Notes under the pieces: generated by a model
Told to the model about the DNA's origin: nothing
Seen by the model: the letters and a program-made list of their open reading frames with translations, nothing else
Database searches by the model: none
Translations under genes and position numbers: made by a program
Shown here: one piece after another, positions 6,806 to 13,922 of the stretch
Position numbering within the stretch: position 1 is the first letter of the stretch
Layout of the letters: the number at the start of each line of letters is the position of its first letter
Assembly: GCA_964391885.1 (NCBI GenBank)
Contig: CAYMNU010000041.1
Location: 1-30,861 of the forward strand
Source of the DNA: CAYMNU01 sp964391885
Lineage (GTDB): Archaea; Altiarchaeota; Altiarchaeia; JAFGQM01
Length of the DNA stretch: 30,861 nucleotides
Direction: 5' to 3'

Positions 6806-7607
6806 TAAGCACCGCCCCTGCGCAGAGCGCCATCTGGTAGAACAATGCGAAGATTACGGCAAAGAGCCCCAGCGTTATTTTCAGGGCGGTCGTGACGGTC
6901 TCTGATTCCAGATTGATGAGGAGGGGTGTGGTGAAGAGGAGCAGGCCGATTGGTGCCATTATGGCTATCCCCATGCTCCCGATATAAGACGCCACTATTT
7001 TGCCCATATTCTTTGAGATAAAACCAAAGCCCTGGAATATGCTTTCTCCTAGAGGGTCGCCCCGCGCGGCGAAGGGTATGGAGAATGTGAAATAGACACC
7101 AAAGCCTATTGTCAGCAGCAGTGCGAACCCAGCCAATGAGAAGGAGCTTATGAAGACCATCAGGAAGGCCGCGACTATGCTCAGTATGATGCTGGCCGGG
7201 TTTATGCCCAGAATCCCCGAGTCTCCGCTTCCGCTTATCTGCGCATGGACAGCGCGGCAGACTACCGCATAGCTCAGGAAGCCGAGTATGAGGATGCTGA
7301 ATATCAACAGGAAATTGGCCGGGTCGCTGCCAGCCTCGCGTATGTCTGTCCTGACGGCTATGCCCCCGAGACGTATCAGGGGCAGCTGCACATTGGAAGA
7401 AAACTCGTTGTATGCAGTGAGGTTGGCCGCCGAGAGGTAGAGAGTACCTCCAAGGTAGGAGTCCGTGCTCTCAAGCAGCTCCGGAAGGCTGCCACTTCCG
7501 CTTAGAATCAGGAAGGCGACTAGGAAGGCTATCGGCAGGGCAGGGGCCAGCACCAGGGCGATGTTCCTGCGCATGACTTTGAAGGGGAACATGAGGAAGG
7601 ATTCCAT
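6783..7607 (-). CDS. Multi-pass membrane protein, unknown function
   Basis: A 274-residue protein beginning MESFLMFPFKVMRRN, with about six hydrophobic segments (among them ALVLAPALPIAFLVAFLIL, FLLIFSILILGFLSYAVV, IILSIVAAFLMVFISSF and the C-terminal LGLFAVIFALFYQMALCAGAVL). It resembles the loosely defined archaeal membrane proteins with glycerophosphodiester/DUF-like bundles, but I do not recognise a family. I chose the start at 7607 because an A/T box (ttttttaatttttatcc on this strand, 7628-7644) lies about 29 bases upstream, fitting a leaderless message. A longer frame with start at 7682 would overlap the nre start. The loop between the first two membrane spans (about 70 residues, with NLTAYNEFSSN) is probably extracytoplasmic. 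Its 3' end overlaps rnp4 by 23 bases. Confidence 0.75.
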   Translation of the reverse strand: MESFLMFPFKVMRRNIALVLAPALPIAFLVAFLILSGSGSLPELLESTDSYLGGTLYLSAANLTAYNEFSSNVQLPLIRLGGIAVRTDIREAGSDPANFLLIFSILILGFLSYAVVCRAVHAQISGSGDSGILGINPASIILSIVAAFLMVFISSFSLAGFALLLTIGFGVYFTFSIPFAARGDPLGESIFQGFGFISKNMGKIVASYIGSMGIAIMAPIGLLLFTTPLLINLESETVTTALKITLGLFAVIFALFYQMALCAGAVLTSKNQVV

Positions 7608-7627
7608 GAGGAGATTAACGTAGAGAG

Positions 7628-7644
7628 GGATAAAAATTAAAAAA
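7628..7644. promoter_or_regulatory. Shared A/T-rich divergent promoter (membrane protein / nre)
   Basis: The run ggataaaaattaaaaaa reads as a good TATA/BRE for the leftward gene, about 29 bases before ATG 7607. It also lies about 45 bases before nre at 7681. A weaker box, tcaatttttt (7650-7659), is about 26 bases before the nre ATG. No other spacer separates the two divergent genes. Confidence 0.5.
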
Positions 7645-7680
7645 GGAATCAATTTTTTCCTTACTATCTCTAATATCCTC

Positions 7681-8952
7681 ATGGTCGCAGTCCCCAAAAG
7701 AGAAATCAAATGTGAAATCACCAAGGCGCTCATGCAGGGGGTTAAAGACGGCACGGACATGTGCCTTGTCTGCAAGGGCTCTCGCCTTATGTGCGGCAGG
7801 AGTTATTGCCCTCTCATCAAAAGAGTGAGCATCGCCACTAATCCGAAGCGCAGCGACCTGCTCTCCACAGAGATGCAGGGCCCCTCGCCGCCGTCTATAT
7901 TCGTGGGCCACTTCGGCTATCCCGACGTCTTCATGGGCCCCATGTCATCCATAGACCCGGAAGACCCGCGCATGCTTGATGACCCCTCCCAATGGTACGG
8001 CAAGGACTTTGACGAGATAATCTCCATGCGCACAAACCTCATTCGTTCGGAAAAGCGCGAAGGCGTGAGGTCCCGGTCTCGCGACGTCCTCGCGTCGCAG
8101 GAATTGGCTCTAGCGCTGAGGCCGACTGACATAGAGCTGGAGTTTAGGAAGAAGCCGGTCATAGACATGTCATTCTCATCCATGACCCAGCCCATGGGCC
8201 CAAGGGGTGAGCTGAAGCGCTTTGAAATTACAGAAAATGTACACATCCCCCGCGCTGTGGACAAGGTGGTAAACGACGAGATAAAGGCGTCAGAGGGTGC
8301 GTTTTCGCTATTCGACAAAGGCTTCGATGTCTATTACCTGACAAAGGCGCTGGCATCGGGCAGCATGGGGCTCAAGGAAAACAAGAGGATGGTGCCTACG
8401 CGCTGGAGCATCACTGCCGTGGACGACATGATTGCGAAGGATTTATTGAAGGAAGTCCGCGAGTATCCTAGCATCAGCGACTTCAGGGTCTACTCCAACA
8501 CCTACTTGGACAACCACTTTGAAGTACTCATGATGCCCGGCGCATGGGAGTTCGAGAACTTTGAGACCTGGGCGCCGCAGACGCTCTGGACGCTTGGGCA
8601 GGAGAAGCCGGTGATGCAGGTGGAGTATGAGCCCTTTGGAGGGAGGAAAAGCTACGCTGACAAGGAGGGCGGCGGCTACTACGCGGCGAGACTTCCTGCA
8701 GTGGAAAAGCTGCATGAGATAAGGAGACAGGCAAGAGTGGTTTCTTTTAGGGAAATACACGAGGGCTACGTCATGCCTGTCGGCGTATGGGAAGTGAGGG
8801 AGAATTTGAGGCAAGCGTTCAAGAAGAAACCGCTCTCGTTTGCGACCAGGGAGGAAGCACTTGCGCATATAGCCAAACAGCTCCGTGTGGATATCAGGGA
8901 CTATATCAGGGCATCCACGATACTCAGGCAGAGGAGGCTGGGAGATTTCTAG
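7681..8952 (+). CDS. nre: DNA repair protein Nre (PCNA-interacting, archaeal)
   Basis: A 423-residue member of the archaeal Nre family (NreA/NreB), linked experimentally in haloarchaea to repair of crosslinking damage and to PCNA. The N-terminal zinc site is clear: CLVCKGSRLMCGRSYCP (Cys 28, 31, 38, 43). The middle carries family blocks such as IFVGHFGYPDVFMGPM (about 73-88) and LASQELALALRPTDIELEF. The protein ends in QRRLGDF, a PCNA-interacting (PIP) motif placed at the extreme C terminus as in other Nre proteins. Its ATG overlaps a possible start of the divergent gene in the sequence catg. It is followed by two hairpins and a U-rich run, so it is probably monocistronic. Confidence 0.92.
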   Translation: MVAVPKREIKCEITKALMQGVKDGTDMCLVCKGSRLMCGRSYCPLIKRVSIATNPKRSDLLSTEMQGPSPPSIFVGHFGYPDVFMGPMSSIDPEDPRMLDDPSQWYGKDFDEIISMRTNLIRSEKREGVRSRSRDVLASQELALALRPTDIELEFRKKPVIDMSFSSMTQPMGPRGELKRFEITENVHIPRAVDKVVNDEIKASEGAFSLFDKGFDVYYLTKALASGSMGLKENKRMVPTRWSITAVDDMIAKDLLKEVREYPSISDFRVYSNTYLDNHFEVLMMPGAWEFENFETWAPQTLWTLGQEKPVMQVEYEPFGGRKSYADKEGGGYYAARLPAVEKLHEIRRQARVVSFREIHEGYVMPVGVWEVRENLRQAFKKKPLSFATREEALAHIAKQLRVDIRDYIRASTILRQRRLGDF

Positions 8953-9010
8953 CGCTTTGTTGTCTGTTTGCGCTAGAAAGTCACTGCATCTATGATGCAG
9001 TCGGATTTTT
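8948..9010 (+). terminator. Tandem hairpins and T-run after nre
   Basis: The first inverted repeat (tctagcg 8948-8954, cgctaga 8971-8977) overlaps the nre stop codon. The second (ctgcatc 8984-8990, loop tat, gatgcag 8994-9000) is a perfect 7-base-pair hairpin followed closely by attttt (9005-9010). The arrangement suits transcript termination or 3'-end protection. Confidence 0.55.
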
Positions 9011-9014
9011 AACC

Positions 9015-9024
9015 TTTTTATACC
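9015..9024 (+). promoter_or_regulatory. TATA box of the S19e ribosomal operon
   Basis: The box tttttatacc recurs exactly before psmB (13179-13188) and, with one change, before ilvB (19631-19640), suggesting the local consensus. Predicted transcription starts near 9045. An ATG at 9049 would make a leaderless S19e with 21 extra residues; otherwise the leader is about 65 bases. Confidence 0.6.
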
Positions 9025-9111
9025 CATACCTTCTAAAAACCCGCTCAGATGGCTCGACAGAGCCTCATCGAACCGCAAGGTTCTTTTCTAGAGCTTCATA
9101 ATCATATTCAA

Positions 9112-9525
9112 ATGACAACAGTATACGACGTAGACGCCAATGCGCTTATCGACGCCGCTGCAGCGGAGCTAAAAGGCAAGGTCAAGGCCCCGGAGTGGAG
9201 CGAGTTCGTCAAAACTGGCGTCGGCAAGGAGAGGCCGCCCGAGAACAACGACTGGTGGTACGTGAGGGAAGCTTCAATATTAAGAAAAATCTATGTCAAG
9301 GGCCCGATAGGGATATCACGCTTAAGGAATGAGTACCGCAGCAAGAAGAACCGCGGGGTGAGGCCTGAAAAGTCAAGGCCGGCTTCAGGTAAAATAACAA
9401 GGCTTGCCGTACAGCAGCTTGAGGGCCTGGGCTTTCTGAAAAAGGCAGGGGACAAGCAGGGCAGGGAGATAAGCCCAGCTGGGATGAAATTCCTCGACAA
9501 CCTTGCCCATAAGGTCAAGGCATAA
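9112..9525 (+). CDS. rps19e: 30S ribosomal protein S19e
   Basis: A 137-residue archaeal/eukaryal ribosomal protein of the small subunit. From ATG 9112 it begins MTTVYDVDANALIDAAAAELKG, the canonical S19e N terminus. It then shows the family blocks WSEFVKTGVGKERPPENNDWWYVREASILRKIYVKGPIGISRL with conserved WWYxRxAS, and RPASGKITRLAVQQLEGLGFLKK. An in-frame ATG at 9049, sitting about 27 bases after a strong TATA box, would add 21 residues not seen in the family. I prefer 9112 by homology, though promoter spacing argues for the other. First gene of the ribosomal operon; PDCD5 starts 8 bases after its stop. Confidence 0.95.
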   Translation: MTTVYDVDANALIDAAAAELKGKVKAPEWSEFVKTGVGKERPPENNDWWYVREASILRKIYVKGPIGISRLRNEYRSKKNRGVRPEKSRPASGKITRLAVQQLEGLGFLKKAGDKQGREISPAGMKFLDNLAHKVKA

Positions 9526-9533
9526 CTTTCATA

Positions 9534-9848
9534 ATGGATGAGCTGGAGGCTATTAGGGCCAGAAAACTGCAACAGATGCAGGCACATCAGCAGGATTCGC
9601 AGCAGCTCAAAATGCAGGAAGCGATGAGGCAGATAGACGCCCTCGTGAACCGGTATTTGACACCGGAAGCGAAGACGCGGCTGTCAAATCTCGCCATGGT
9701 AGATCCGGAGCTTGTACAGAAGCTCAAGGTCTACTTCGCGCAGATGGCATCGGCCGGGCAGCTGAAGACGATGGACGACGAGCAGCTCAGGGAGATACTC
9801 CTGAAGCTTAAAGGGACGCAAAGGGATATCACTATCAAAAGGGTTTAA
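9534..9848 (+). CDS. PDCD5/TFAR19-family DNA-binding protein
   Basis: A 104-residue small helical protein of the PDCD5 family, conserved between archaea and eukaryotes and almost always encoded beside S19e. It shows the N-terminal charged helix MDELEAIRARKLQQMQ, a Gln-rich stretch (AHQQDSQQLKMQEAMRQ), the core LVNRYLTPEAKTRLSNLAMVDPELV and the C-terminal LREILLKLKGTQRDITIKR. The archaeal protein binds nucleic acid in vitro, but its cellular role is unsettled; association with translation is suggested by its operon. It has 8 bases of spacing from S19e and 2 from L39e, so it is surely cotranscribed. Confidence 0.92.
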   Translation: MDELEAIRARKLQQMQAHQQDSQQLKMQEAMRQIDALVNRYLTPEAKTRLSNLAMVDPELVQKLKVYFAQMASAGQLKTMDDEQLREILLKLKGTQRDITIKRV

Positions 9849-9850
9849 AA

Positions 9851-10006
9851 ATGAGCTCGAACAAGGACCAGCAGACCAAAAAAGAGCTCGCGAAGGCGAG
9901 CAAGGTGTCTAACAGGGCTCCGATATGGGCCTTTGCGGCCAGCAACAGGAAGGTCAGGAGGTCCCCCAAGAGCGGCAGAAGCTGGAGAGGCGACAACATC
10001 TACTAA
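9851..10006 (+). CDS. rpl39e: 50S ribosomal protein L39e
   Basis: A 51-residue basic protein that lines the peptide exit tunnel of archaeal and eukaryal ribosomes. The recognisable core is KASKVSNRAPIWAFAASNRK followed by PKSGRSWRGDNIY, matching the L39e pattern NR.P.W...KTNRKV...PK.R.WRR. The N terminus (MSSNKDQQTKKEL) is somewhat longer and more polar than the family norm, and the final residues are less basic than usual. Starts 2 bases after the PDCD5 stop; L31e begins 2 bases after its stop. Confidence 0.9.
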   Translation: MSSNKDQQTKKELAKASKVSNRAPIWAFAASNRKVRRSPKSGRSWRGDNIY

Positions 10007-10008
10007 GA

Positions 10009-10464
10009 ATGGCTGAAATAAAAAGCGAAAGCGGGACGAAGCCTGAAGAAAAGTCGATTGCAGTAAAGGAAGATGTGCAGCCAAAGGAAGATATTCAGCC
10101 AAAGGAAGAGAAAGTAGAAAAAACCCAGGAGAAGCCCCTAGCCGAGAAGCCTTTTGAAAGCAAAGAACCAAAGAAAGAGAAAAAGGGCAAAAAGGACAAA
10201 GACAAGGTAGACATAGTCTCAGAGACCCTTTACACAGTACCTTTCCGTTCAGCTCATCTTTCAAAGCCCCATTTTAAGAGGACGAGCAAAGCAGTCTCTT
10301 TCTTAATAAGCTATCTTGAGAGGCACACGAAGTCTGATAACATCAAGATAAGCTCTGAGCTAAACCAGCTCATTTGGGCACGGGGCCCCAGCAAGCCCCC
10401 GCGAAGAGTGCAGATTAAGGCGATCAAAGACAGTGAGGGCAAAGTAATTGCAGCCCCCCTCTGA
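10009..10464 (+). CDS. rpl31e: 50S ribosomal protein L31e with a long charged N-terminal extension
   Basis: The L31e core occupies about residues 66-151 (KVDIVSETLYTVPFRSAHL, then KRTSKAVSFLISYLERHTKSDNIKISSELNQLIWARG and the final RRVQIKAIKDSEGKV), a surface protein near the tunnel exit of the large subunit. It is preceded by about 65 residues almost entirely of Lys, Glu, Pro and Gln, including the near-repeat VQPKEDIQPKEEKV. Archaeal L31e is normally about 80-100 residues, so the extension is unusual. ATG 10009 lies 2 bases after the L39e stop; in-frame codons upstream would lie inside L39e, so the extension is genuinely part of the gene unless a later start is used. No methionine occurs between residue 1 and the core. 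Confidence 0.9.
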   Translation: MAEIKSESGTKPEEKSIAVKEDVQPKEDIQPKEEKVEKTQEKPLAEKPFESKEPKKEKKGKKDKDKVDIVSETLYTVPFRSAHLSKPHFKRTSKAVSFLISYLERHTKSDNIKISSELNQLIWARGPSKPPRRVQIKAIKDSEGKVIAAPL

Positions 10465-10466
10465 AG

Positions 10467-11126
10467 ATGCCCATATATCAGGCCAACTTTCTTGGCGAAG
10501 GCTATTTAGGCCTCTTTGGATTTGCGACAGACAAATATGCGGTCATGTCCAATCGGCTTCCCGAAAACCAGACAGCCAAGATATCTGAAAACCTGGGCGT
10601 CGATGTAATATCTACACCCATCTTCAATTTCATGCTTTCAGGCATAATGTCCGCAGGCAATTCAAACGGTGCGGTCATACCCTATCTTGCCGAAGACGGT
10701 GAAGCAGAGGCGATAAGGAGAAAAGTCCCTGTTGAGATAGTCCCTGACCGCTTTACGGCTCTTGGGAATTTAATAGCCGCGAACGACTATGGCGGTATAA
10801 TAAGCGATGTATTCTCGCAGAAAGCCAAGCTCTTAATAGACGAGGCCCTGGGCATAAACACTACACAGGGCAGGATAGCTAATTCAAGCGAAGTAGGTGC
10901 CCTGTGCACGCCCACAAACAAGGGCTTCGTAATCACGCCCGACGCGGGAGATGAAGAACTGGCGCAGCTGGAAGGCATATTCGGGGTACCGGGGGGCCGT
11001 GCATCCGCTAACATGGGCTCCAAGGCGGTGGGTGCATGCGTCATTGCAAACTCGAACGGCTTCATAGCAAGCGAGAAGACTACTCCCATAGAGCTGGAGT
11101 ACATCTCCGATGCACTTAATATATGA
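10467..11126 (+). CDS. eif6: Translation initiation factor aIF6
   Basis: A 219-residue ribosome anti-association factor that binds the 50S subunit near L14 and L24e and prevents premature joining. The family's fivefold pentein repeat is visible, each unit holding an N.G segment: GNSNGAVIPY, ALGNLIAANDYGGIIS, TTQGRIANSSEVGALCTPTNKGFVITP, ASANMGSKAVGACVIANSNGFIASEKTTPIELEYI. Length is standard. Two bases separate it from L31e, and its stop (TGA 11124-11126) overlaps an ATG at 11123 that is in frame with LX. Confidence 0.95.
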   Translation: MPIYQANFLGEGYLGLFGFATDKYAVMSNRLPENQTAKISENLGVDVISTPIFNFMLSGIMSAGNSNGAVIPYLAEDGEAEAIRRKVPVEIVPDRFTALGNLIAANDYGGIISDVFSQKAKLLIDEALGINTTQGRIANSSEVGALCTPTNKGFVITPDAGDEELAQLEGIFGVPGGRASANMGSKAVGACVIANSNGFIASEKTTPIELEYISDALNI

Positions 11127-11164
11127 ACAGTTCTTATAATCAAAGCTTCAAACTAAATAAAAAA

Positions 11165-11338
11165 ATGAAATTCTCACTAAGCGGGAACCTCAGGATTGGC
11201 TCCAGGACTGAAAAGTTCACCAAGATTGTCGAGGCTGAAGACGAGGCAAAGGCCAGGGAGAAGACACTTGCCCTTTTCGGCAGCGAGCACGGCACCAAGC
11301 GAAGGTTCATAAAAATAGAAAAGGTTGAAAAGGAATGA
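11165..11338 (+). CDS. rplX: 50S ribosomal protein LX (L18a/L20a family)
   Basis: A 57-residue protein: MKFSLSGNLRIGSRTEKFTK, then VEAEDEAKAREKTLALFGSEHGTKRRFIKIEKVE, the single-domain archaeal form of eukaryal L18a (LX). An in-frame ATG at 11123 overlapping the aIF6 stop would add 14 residues, but homologues start at the MKF methionine. A TATA-like cttataatc at about 11133-11141 lies about 27 bases before ATG 11165, so the gene may have its own leaderless promoter inside the operon. Its stop overlaps the prefoldin start (ATGA, 4 bases). Confidence 0.92.
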   Translation: MKFSLSGNLRIGSRTEKFTKIVEAEDEAKAREKTLALFGSEHGTKRRFIKIEKVEKE

Positions 11339-11760
11339 CGTCCCAGGAAAATGACCAAAGGAGGCTGCAGGAACTGCTTCTCCACATAAGGTCTTACCAG
11401 GCCGCCCTCCAGGACATGTCAAAGCAGATTGCTCTCTCAGAGCGGGCAATGTCTGACTTGTCATCAACAGTAAAGGCGATAGGCGAGCTTCCAAAATCAG
11501 GGGAGGCGCTGGTGCCCATTGGGGCCGGCGCATATATCAAGGCCAATCTTGCAGGCGATGGCAATGTAATCGTCGCATCAGGCGCGGGCGTCCATATATC
11601 GAAGAGCCCCGAGGAAGCCAAGGAGTTTTTAGATACCCGGCTCAAGAGCATAGAAAAGGGCCATGCGCACCTCTTAGAGCAATATAAAAAAGCCTCCAAT
11701 GAGCTCGAGGCTGCAAACCAGTCTGCAGAAGAGCTTTATGCAAAGCTGCAAAAGGCATAA
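11335..11760 (+). CDS. pfdA: Prefoldin alpha subunit
   Basis: A 141-residue subunit of the hexameric (alpha2beta4) prefoldin chaperone, which holds unfolded proteins for the thermosome. Two long coiled-coil helices (about residues 5-45 and 95-140) flank a beta-hairpin core containing the family block ALVPIGAGAYIKANLAGDGNVIVASGAGVHISKS. Translation is probably coupled to LX by the ATGA overlap. In many archaea this operon continues with ftsY; here it ends, and a separate promoter-like region precedes the CCA enzyme. Confidence 0.95.
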   Translation: MTSQENDQRRLQELLLHIRSYQAALQDMSKQIALSERAMSDLSSTVKAIGELPKSGEALVPIGAGAYIKANLAGDGNVIVASGAGVHISKSPEEAKEFLDTRLKSIEKGHAHLLEQYKKASNELEAANQSAEELYAKLQKA

Positions 11761-11766
11761 ATCATC

Positions 11767-11778
11767 AATTTTTTAATC
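11767..11778 (+). promoter_or_regulatory. TATA-like box of the CCA-enzyme gene
   Basis: The run aattttttaatc lies about 24 bases before ATG 11797, matching leaderless transcription. The same T-run, 7 bases after the prefoldin stop, may also serve as terminator of the ribosomal operon. Confidence 0.5.
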
Positions 11779-11796
11779 CAGTCCCATTAATCCTCT

Positions 11797-13158
11797 ATGG
11801 AAGAGCCTGTCAATATACTTCTCAAGCATGTACTTCAGGATATAACCCCCTCCGAGGACGACCGCGAGAAGGAGAGTGAGCTGGCCAAGGATATAATGGA
11901 GATAGTCTCTGCCATATCCCGCGGCATCAACAAAAAATCCAAGCCGGTCATGGTGGGTTCAATTGCCAAGGGCACTGATTTGGCGGGCGACAAGGACTTT
12001 GACGTCTTTGTACAGTTCCCGAAATCCACAAGCCGCGAAGACCTGGAGAAGCAGGGGTTAGAGATTGGGACGAAATTCTTTAATCTCACGGGCTCGGAAC
12101 ACCAGATAAGCTATGCAGAGCATCCGTATGTCAAAGGCGTTTACCACGGCTTTTCGGTGGAGATAGTCCCCTGCTATGATATGAGTAAATCCAAAAAGAT
12201 ATTGAGTGCAGTCGACAGGAGCCCCCTACACACAGAATTCGTTTTGGGAAGGCTTAAGAAAAAGCCCCTCCTGCGCGACGAGATAAGGCTCTTAAAGAAA
12301 TTCATGAAGGGCAACAATATCTACGGTGCTCATGCTGCAGTGGAAGGCTTTTCAGGCTATCTCTGCGAGCTTCTCGTAATTAGGTACGGTTCTTTCCTCA
12401 ATACCCTCAAGGCTGCCAAAGGCTGGAAGAAGCACGAGCATATGGGCATTGGGGCGGTGAAGAAAAAGAGCTTTCCTGATGCCCCTCTTGTATTCATAGA
12501 TCCTGTTGACGCCAGCAGGAATGTTGCCGCGGCGGTATCTGTTGAGAAAATGGCTGGCTTCATCTACCACGCGGAAGCCTTCCTTGAAAAGCCTAGAAAA
12601 GACTTCTTCTATGCCGAAATCCCCGAACCACTTTCCAAAAAAGACTTTGAGAAACGGCTCAATACTCGCGGCACTGAACTACTCTGCGTATATTTCCGCG
12701 TACCCAAATTGGTTGAAGATACTCTTATACCCCAGCTTTCCAAGAGCCTGCGCACCCTTTCAAACGAGTGCGAGAGGGCGGGTTTTAGGGTTCTCAAAAA
12801 GGGCAAGTGGACCGACGGCAAGGAAGCTGCATTCCTCTTGGAGTTTGAGGTTTGGCAGCTTCCGAAGGTGTTCAAGAAATCGGGCCCATTCTTTGACTCA
12901 AAGGTCGCGGATTTGAAGGGTTTTATCGAGAGCAACAAGGCAAGAGCCATATCAAATCCCTATCTCGAGGGTGAGCAATGGGCCATCGACGTGGAGCGGG
13001 AATTCCGAAAGGCTGAGGGCCTGATCGCACATTATCTCAAGAACCCGGCCGGCTTCGGCAAGAATCTAAGGGATATACCAGGGTTCTCCCTCCTGGCAAA
13101 TAGGAACATCGAAAAAGTGAAAAACCCCGGTTTTTGGGAATACATGTCGCTTTTTTGA
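11797..13158 (+). CDS. cca: CCA-adding tRNA nucleotidyltransferase, class I (archaeal)
   Basis: A 453-residue enzyme that adds C, C and A to tRNA 3' ends without a nucleic acid template. The catalytic signature is GSIAKGTDLAGDKDFDVFV (G54 S55; metal ligands D67 and D69), with the third acidic position in the segment VEIVPCYD. The palm is followed by the archaeal-type neck, body and tail, including RDEIRLLKKFMKGNNIYGAHAAVEGFSGYLCELLVIRYGSF. Length matches archaeal enzymes. The tRNA-His gene in this window does not encode CCA, so this activity is required. A run of seven T (13160-13166) follows the stop immediately. Confidence 0.95.
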   Translation: MEEPVNILLKHVLQDITPSEDDREKESELAKDIMEIVSAISRGINKKSKPVMVGSIAKGTDLAGDKDFDVFVQFPKSTSREDLEKQGLEIGTKFFNLTGSEHQISYAEHPYVKGVYHGFSVEIVPCYDMSKSKKILSAVDRSPLHTEFVLGRLKKKPLLRDEIRLLKKFMKGNNIYGAHAAVEGFSGYLCELLVIRYGSFLNTLKAAKGWKKHEHMGIGAVKKKSFPDAPLVFIDPVDASRNVAAAVSVEKMAGFIYHAEAFLEKPRKDFFYAEIPEPLSKKDFEKRLNTRGTELLCVYFRVPKLVEDTLIPQLSKSLRTLSNECERAGFRVLKKGKWTDGKEAAFLLEFEVWQLPKVFKKSGPFFDSKVADLKGFIESNKARAISNPYLEGEQWAIDVEREFRKAEGLIAHYLKNPAGFGKNLRDIPGFSLLANRNIEKVKNPGFWEYMSLF

Positions 13159-13159
13159 G

Positions 13160-13166
13160 TTTTTTT
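13160..13166 (+). terminator. T-run terminator after cca
   Basis: Seven consecutive T directly follow the cca stop codon, with another six T inside the last codons. No stem is evident, consistent with U-tract-dependent archaeal termination of the type assisted by aCPSF1/FttA, which is encoded two genes downstream. Confidence 0.5.
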
Positions 13167-13178
13167 CAGACAAATACG

Positions 13179-13188
13179 TTTTTATACC
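13179..13188 (+). promoter_or_regulatory. TATA box of psmB-aCPSF1
   Basis: The box tttttatacc is identical to that before S19e. The distance to ATG 13283 implies an untranslated leader of about 75 bases. The leader contains an inverted repeat (ttaagtt 13236-13242, aacttaa 13251-13257, 8-base loop) and a purine-rich gtgagg 7-12 bases before the start that may act as ribosome-binding site. Confidence 0.55.
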
Positions 13189-13235
13189 CTTACCCTCTAA
13201 TACAGCAATCCCGTTGTAAGCGGTTATTATCTTTC

Positions 13236-13257
13236 TTAAGTTCTAAACACAACTTAA
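13236..13257 (+). promoter_or_regulatory. Hairpin in the psmB leader
   Basis: A perfect 7-base-pair inverted repeat, ttaagtt/aacttaa with loop ctaaacac, lies in the predicted untranslated leader 25 bases before the start codon. It could be a transcription factor site on DNA or a weak RNA hairpin. No known motif is recognised. Confidence 0.35.
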
Positions 13258-13282
13258 CCCACACTAACGGCGTGAGGCGCAA

Positions 13283-13906
13283 ATGGAGAACCAACAAAAG
13301 ACAGGCACCACTACTGTAGCCCTGAAATGCAGGGACGGAGTCATACTAGCCGCAGACAGGAGGGCCACCATGGGGAACTTTATCTCTAATACAGAGGCCC
13401 AGAAAATATACCAGGTGGACGACATGATTGCTGCGACCATAGCCGGCGGCGTGGGCGATGCCCAGAGCATAATGAGGCTGATAAAAGCAGAAGCAAAGCT
13501 GTACAAGATGAACCGCAAGCAGCCCATGACTGTTAGAGCCTCCGCGACCCTCACATCCAATGTCCTTAACAACAACCGCTATTACCCCTATCTTGTGATG
13601 AGCATAATCGCAGGTGTCGATTCCGAGCCGCATGTCTTCTCAATAGACCCTGTAGGGGGCTTGATGGAAGAGGACTACATATCGACGGGCTCCGGCTCGC
13701 CGATAGCCTACGGCGTCCTGGAAGGTGGCTTCAAGAAAGACAAAACAGTCGCCGAGATGCTGCCCGTCGCAGTCAATGCCATAAAGGTCGCCCAGACCAG
13801 GGATTCTGCATCAGGCAACGGAGTCAGCCTTGCCAGCATCAGCAAGGACGGCTTTAAGCAATATTCCCAGCCGGAAATTGCCAAGCTCTCAGATTCTTTA
13901 AACTAA
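13283..13906 (+). CDS. psmB: 20S proteasome beta subunit
   Basis: A 207-residue catalytic subunit of the archaeal 20S proteasome. A short propeptide MENQQKTG ends at Gly8, and cleavage exposes Thr9 (TTTVALKCRDG), the N-terminal nucleophile. The partner residues are present: Asp25 (mature D17, in ADRRATMG) and Lys41 (mature K33, AQKIY), plus the SGSGSPIAYGVLE segment carrying the conserved GSGS loop. It forms an operon with aCPSF1 (16-base gap), a gene pair common in archaea. No alpha subunit lies in the window. Confidence 0.96.
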   Translation: MENQQKTGTTTVALKCRDGVILAADRRATMGNFISNTEAQKIYQVDDMIAATIAGGVGDAQSIMRLIKAEAKLYKMNRKQPMTVRASATLTSNVLNNNRYYPYLVMSIIAGVDSEPHVFSIDPVGGLMEEDYISTGSGSPIAYGVLEGGFKKDKTVAEMLPVAVNAIKVAQTRDSASGNGVSLASISKDGFKQYSQPEIAKLSDSLN

Positions 13907-13922
13907 GGGTTTAACAAAAGAA

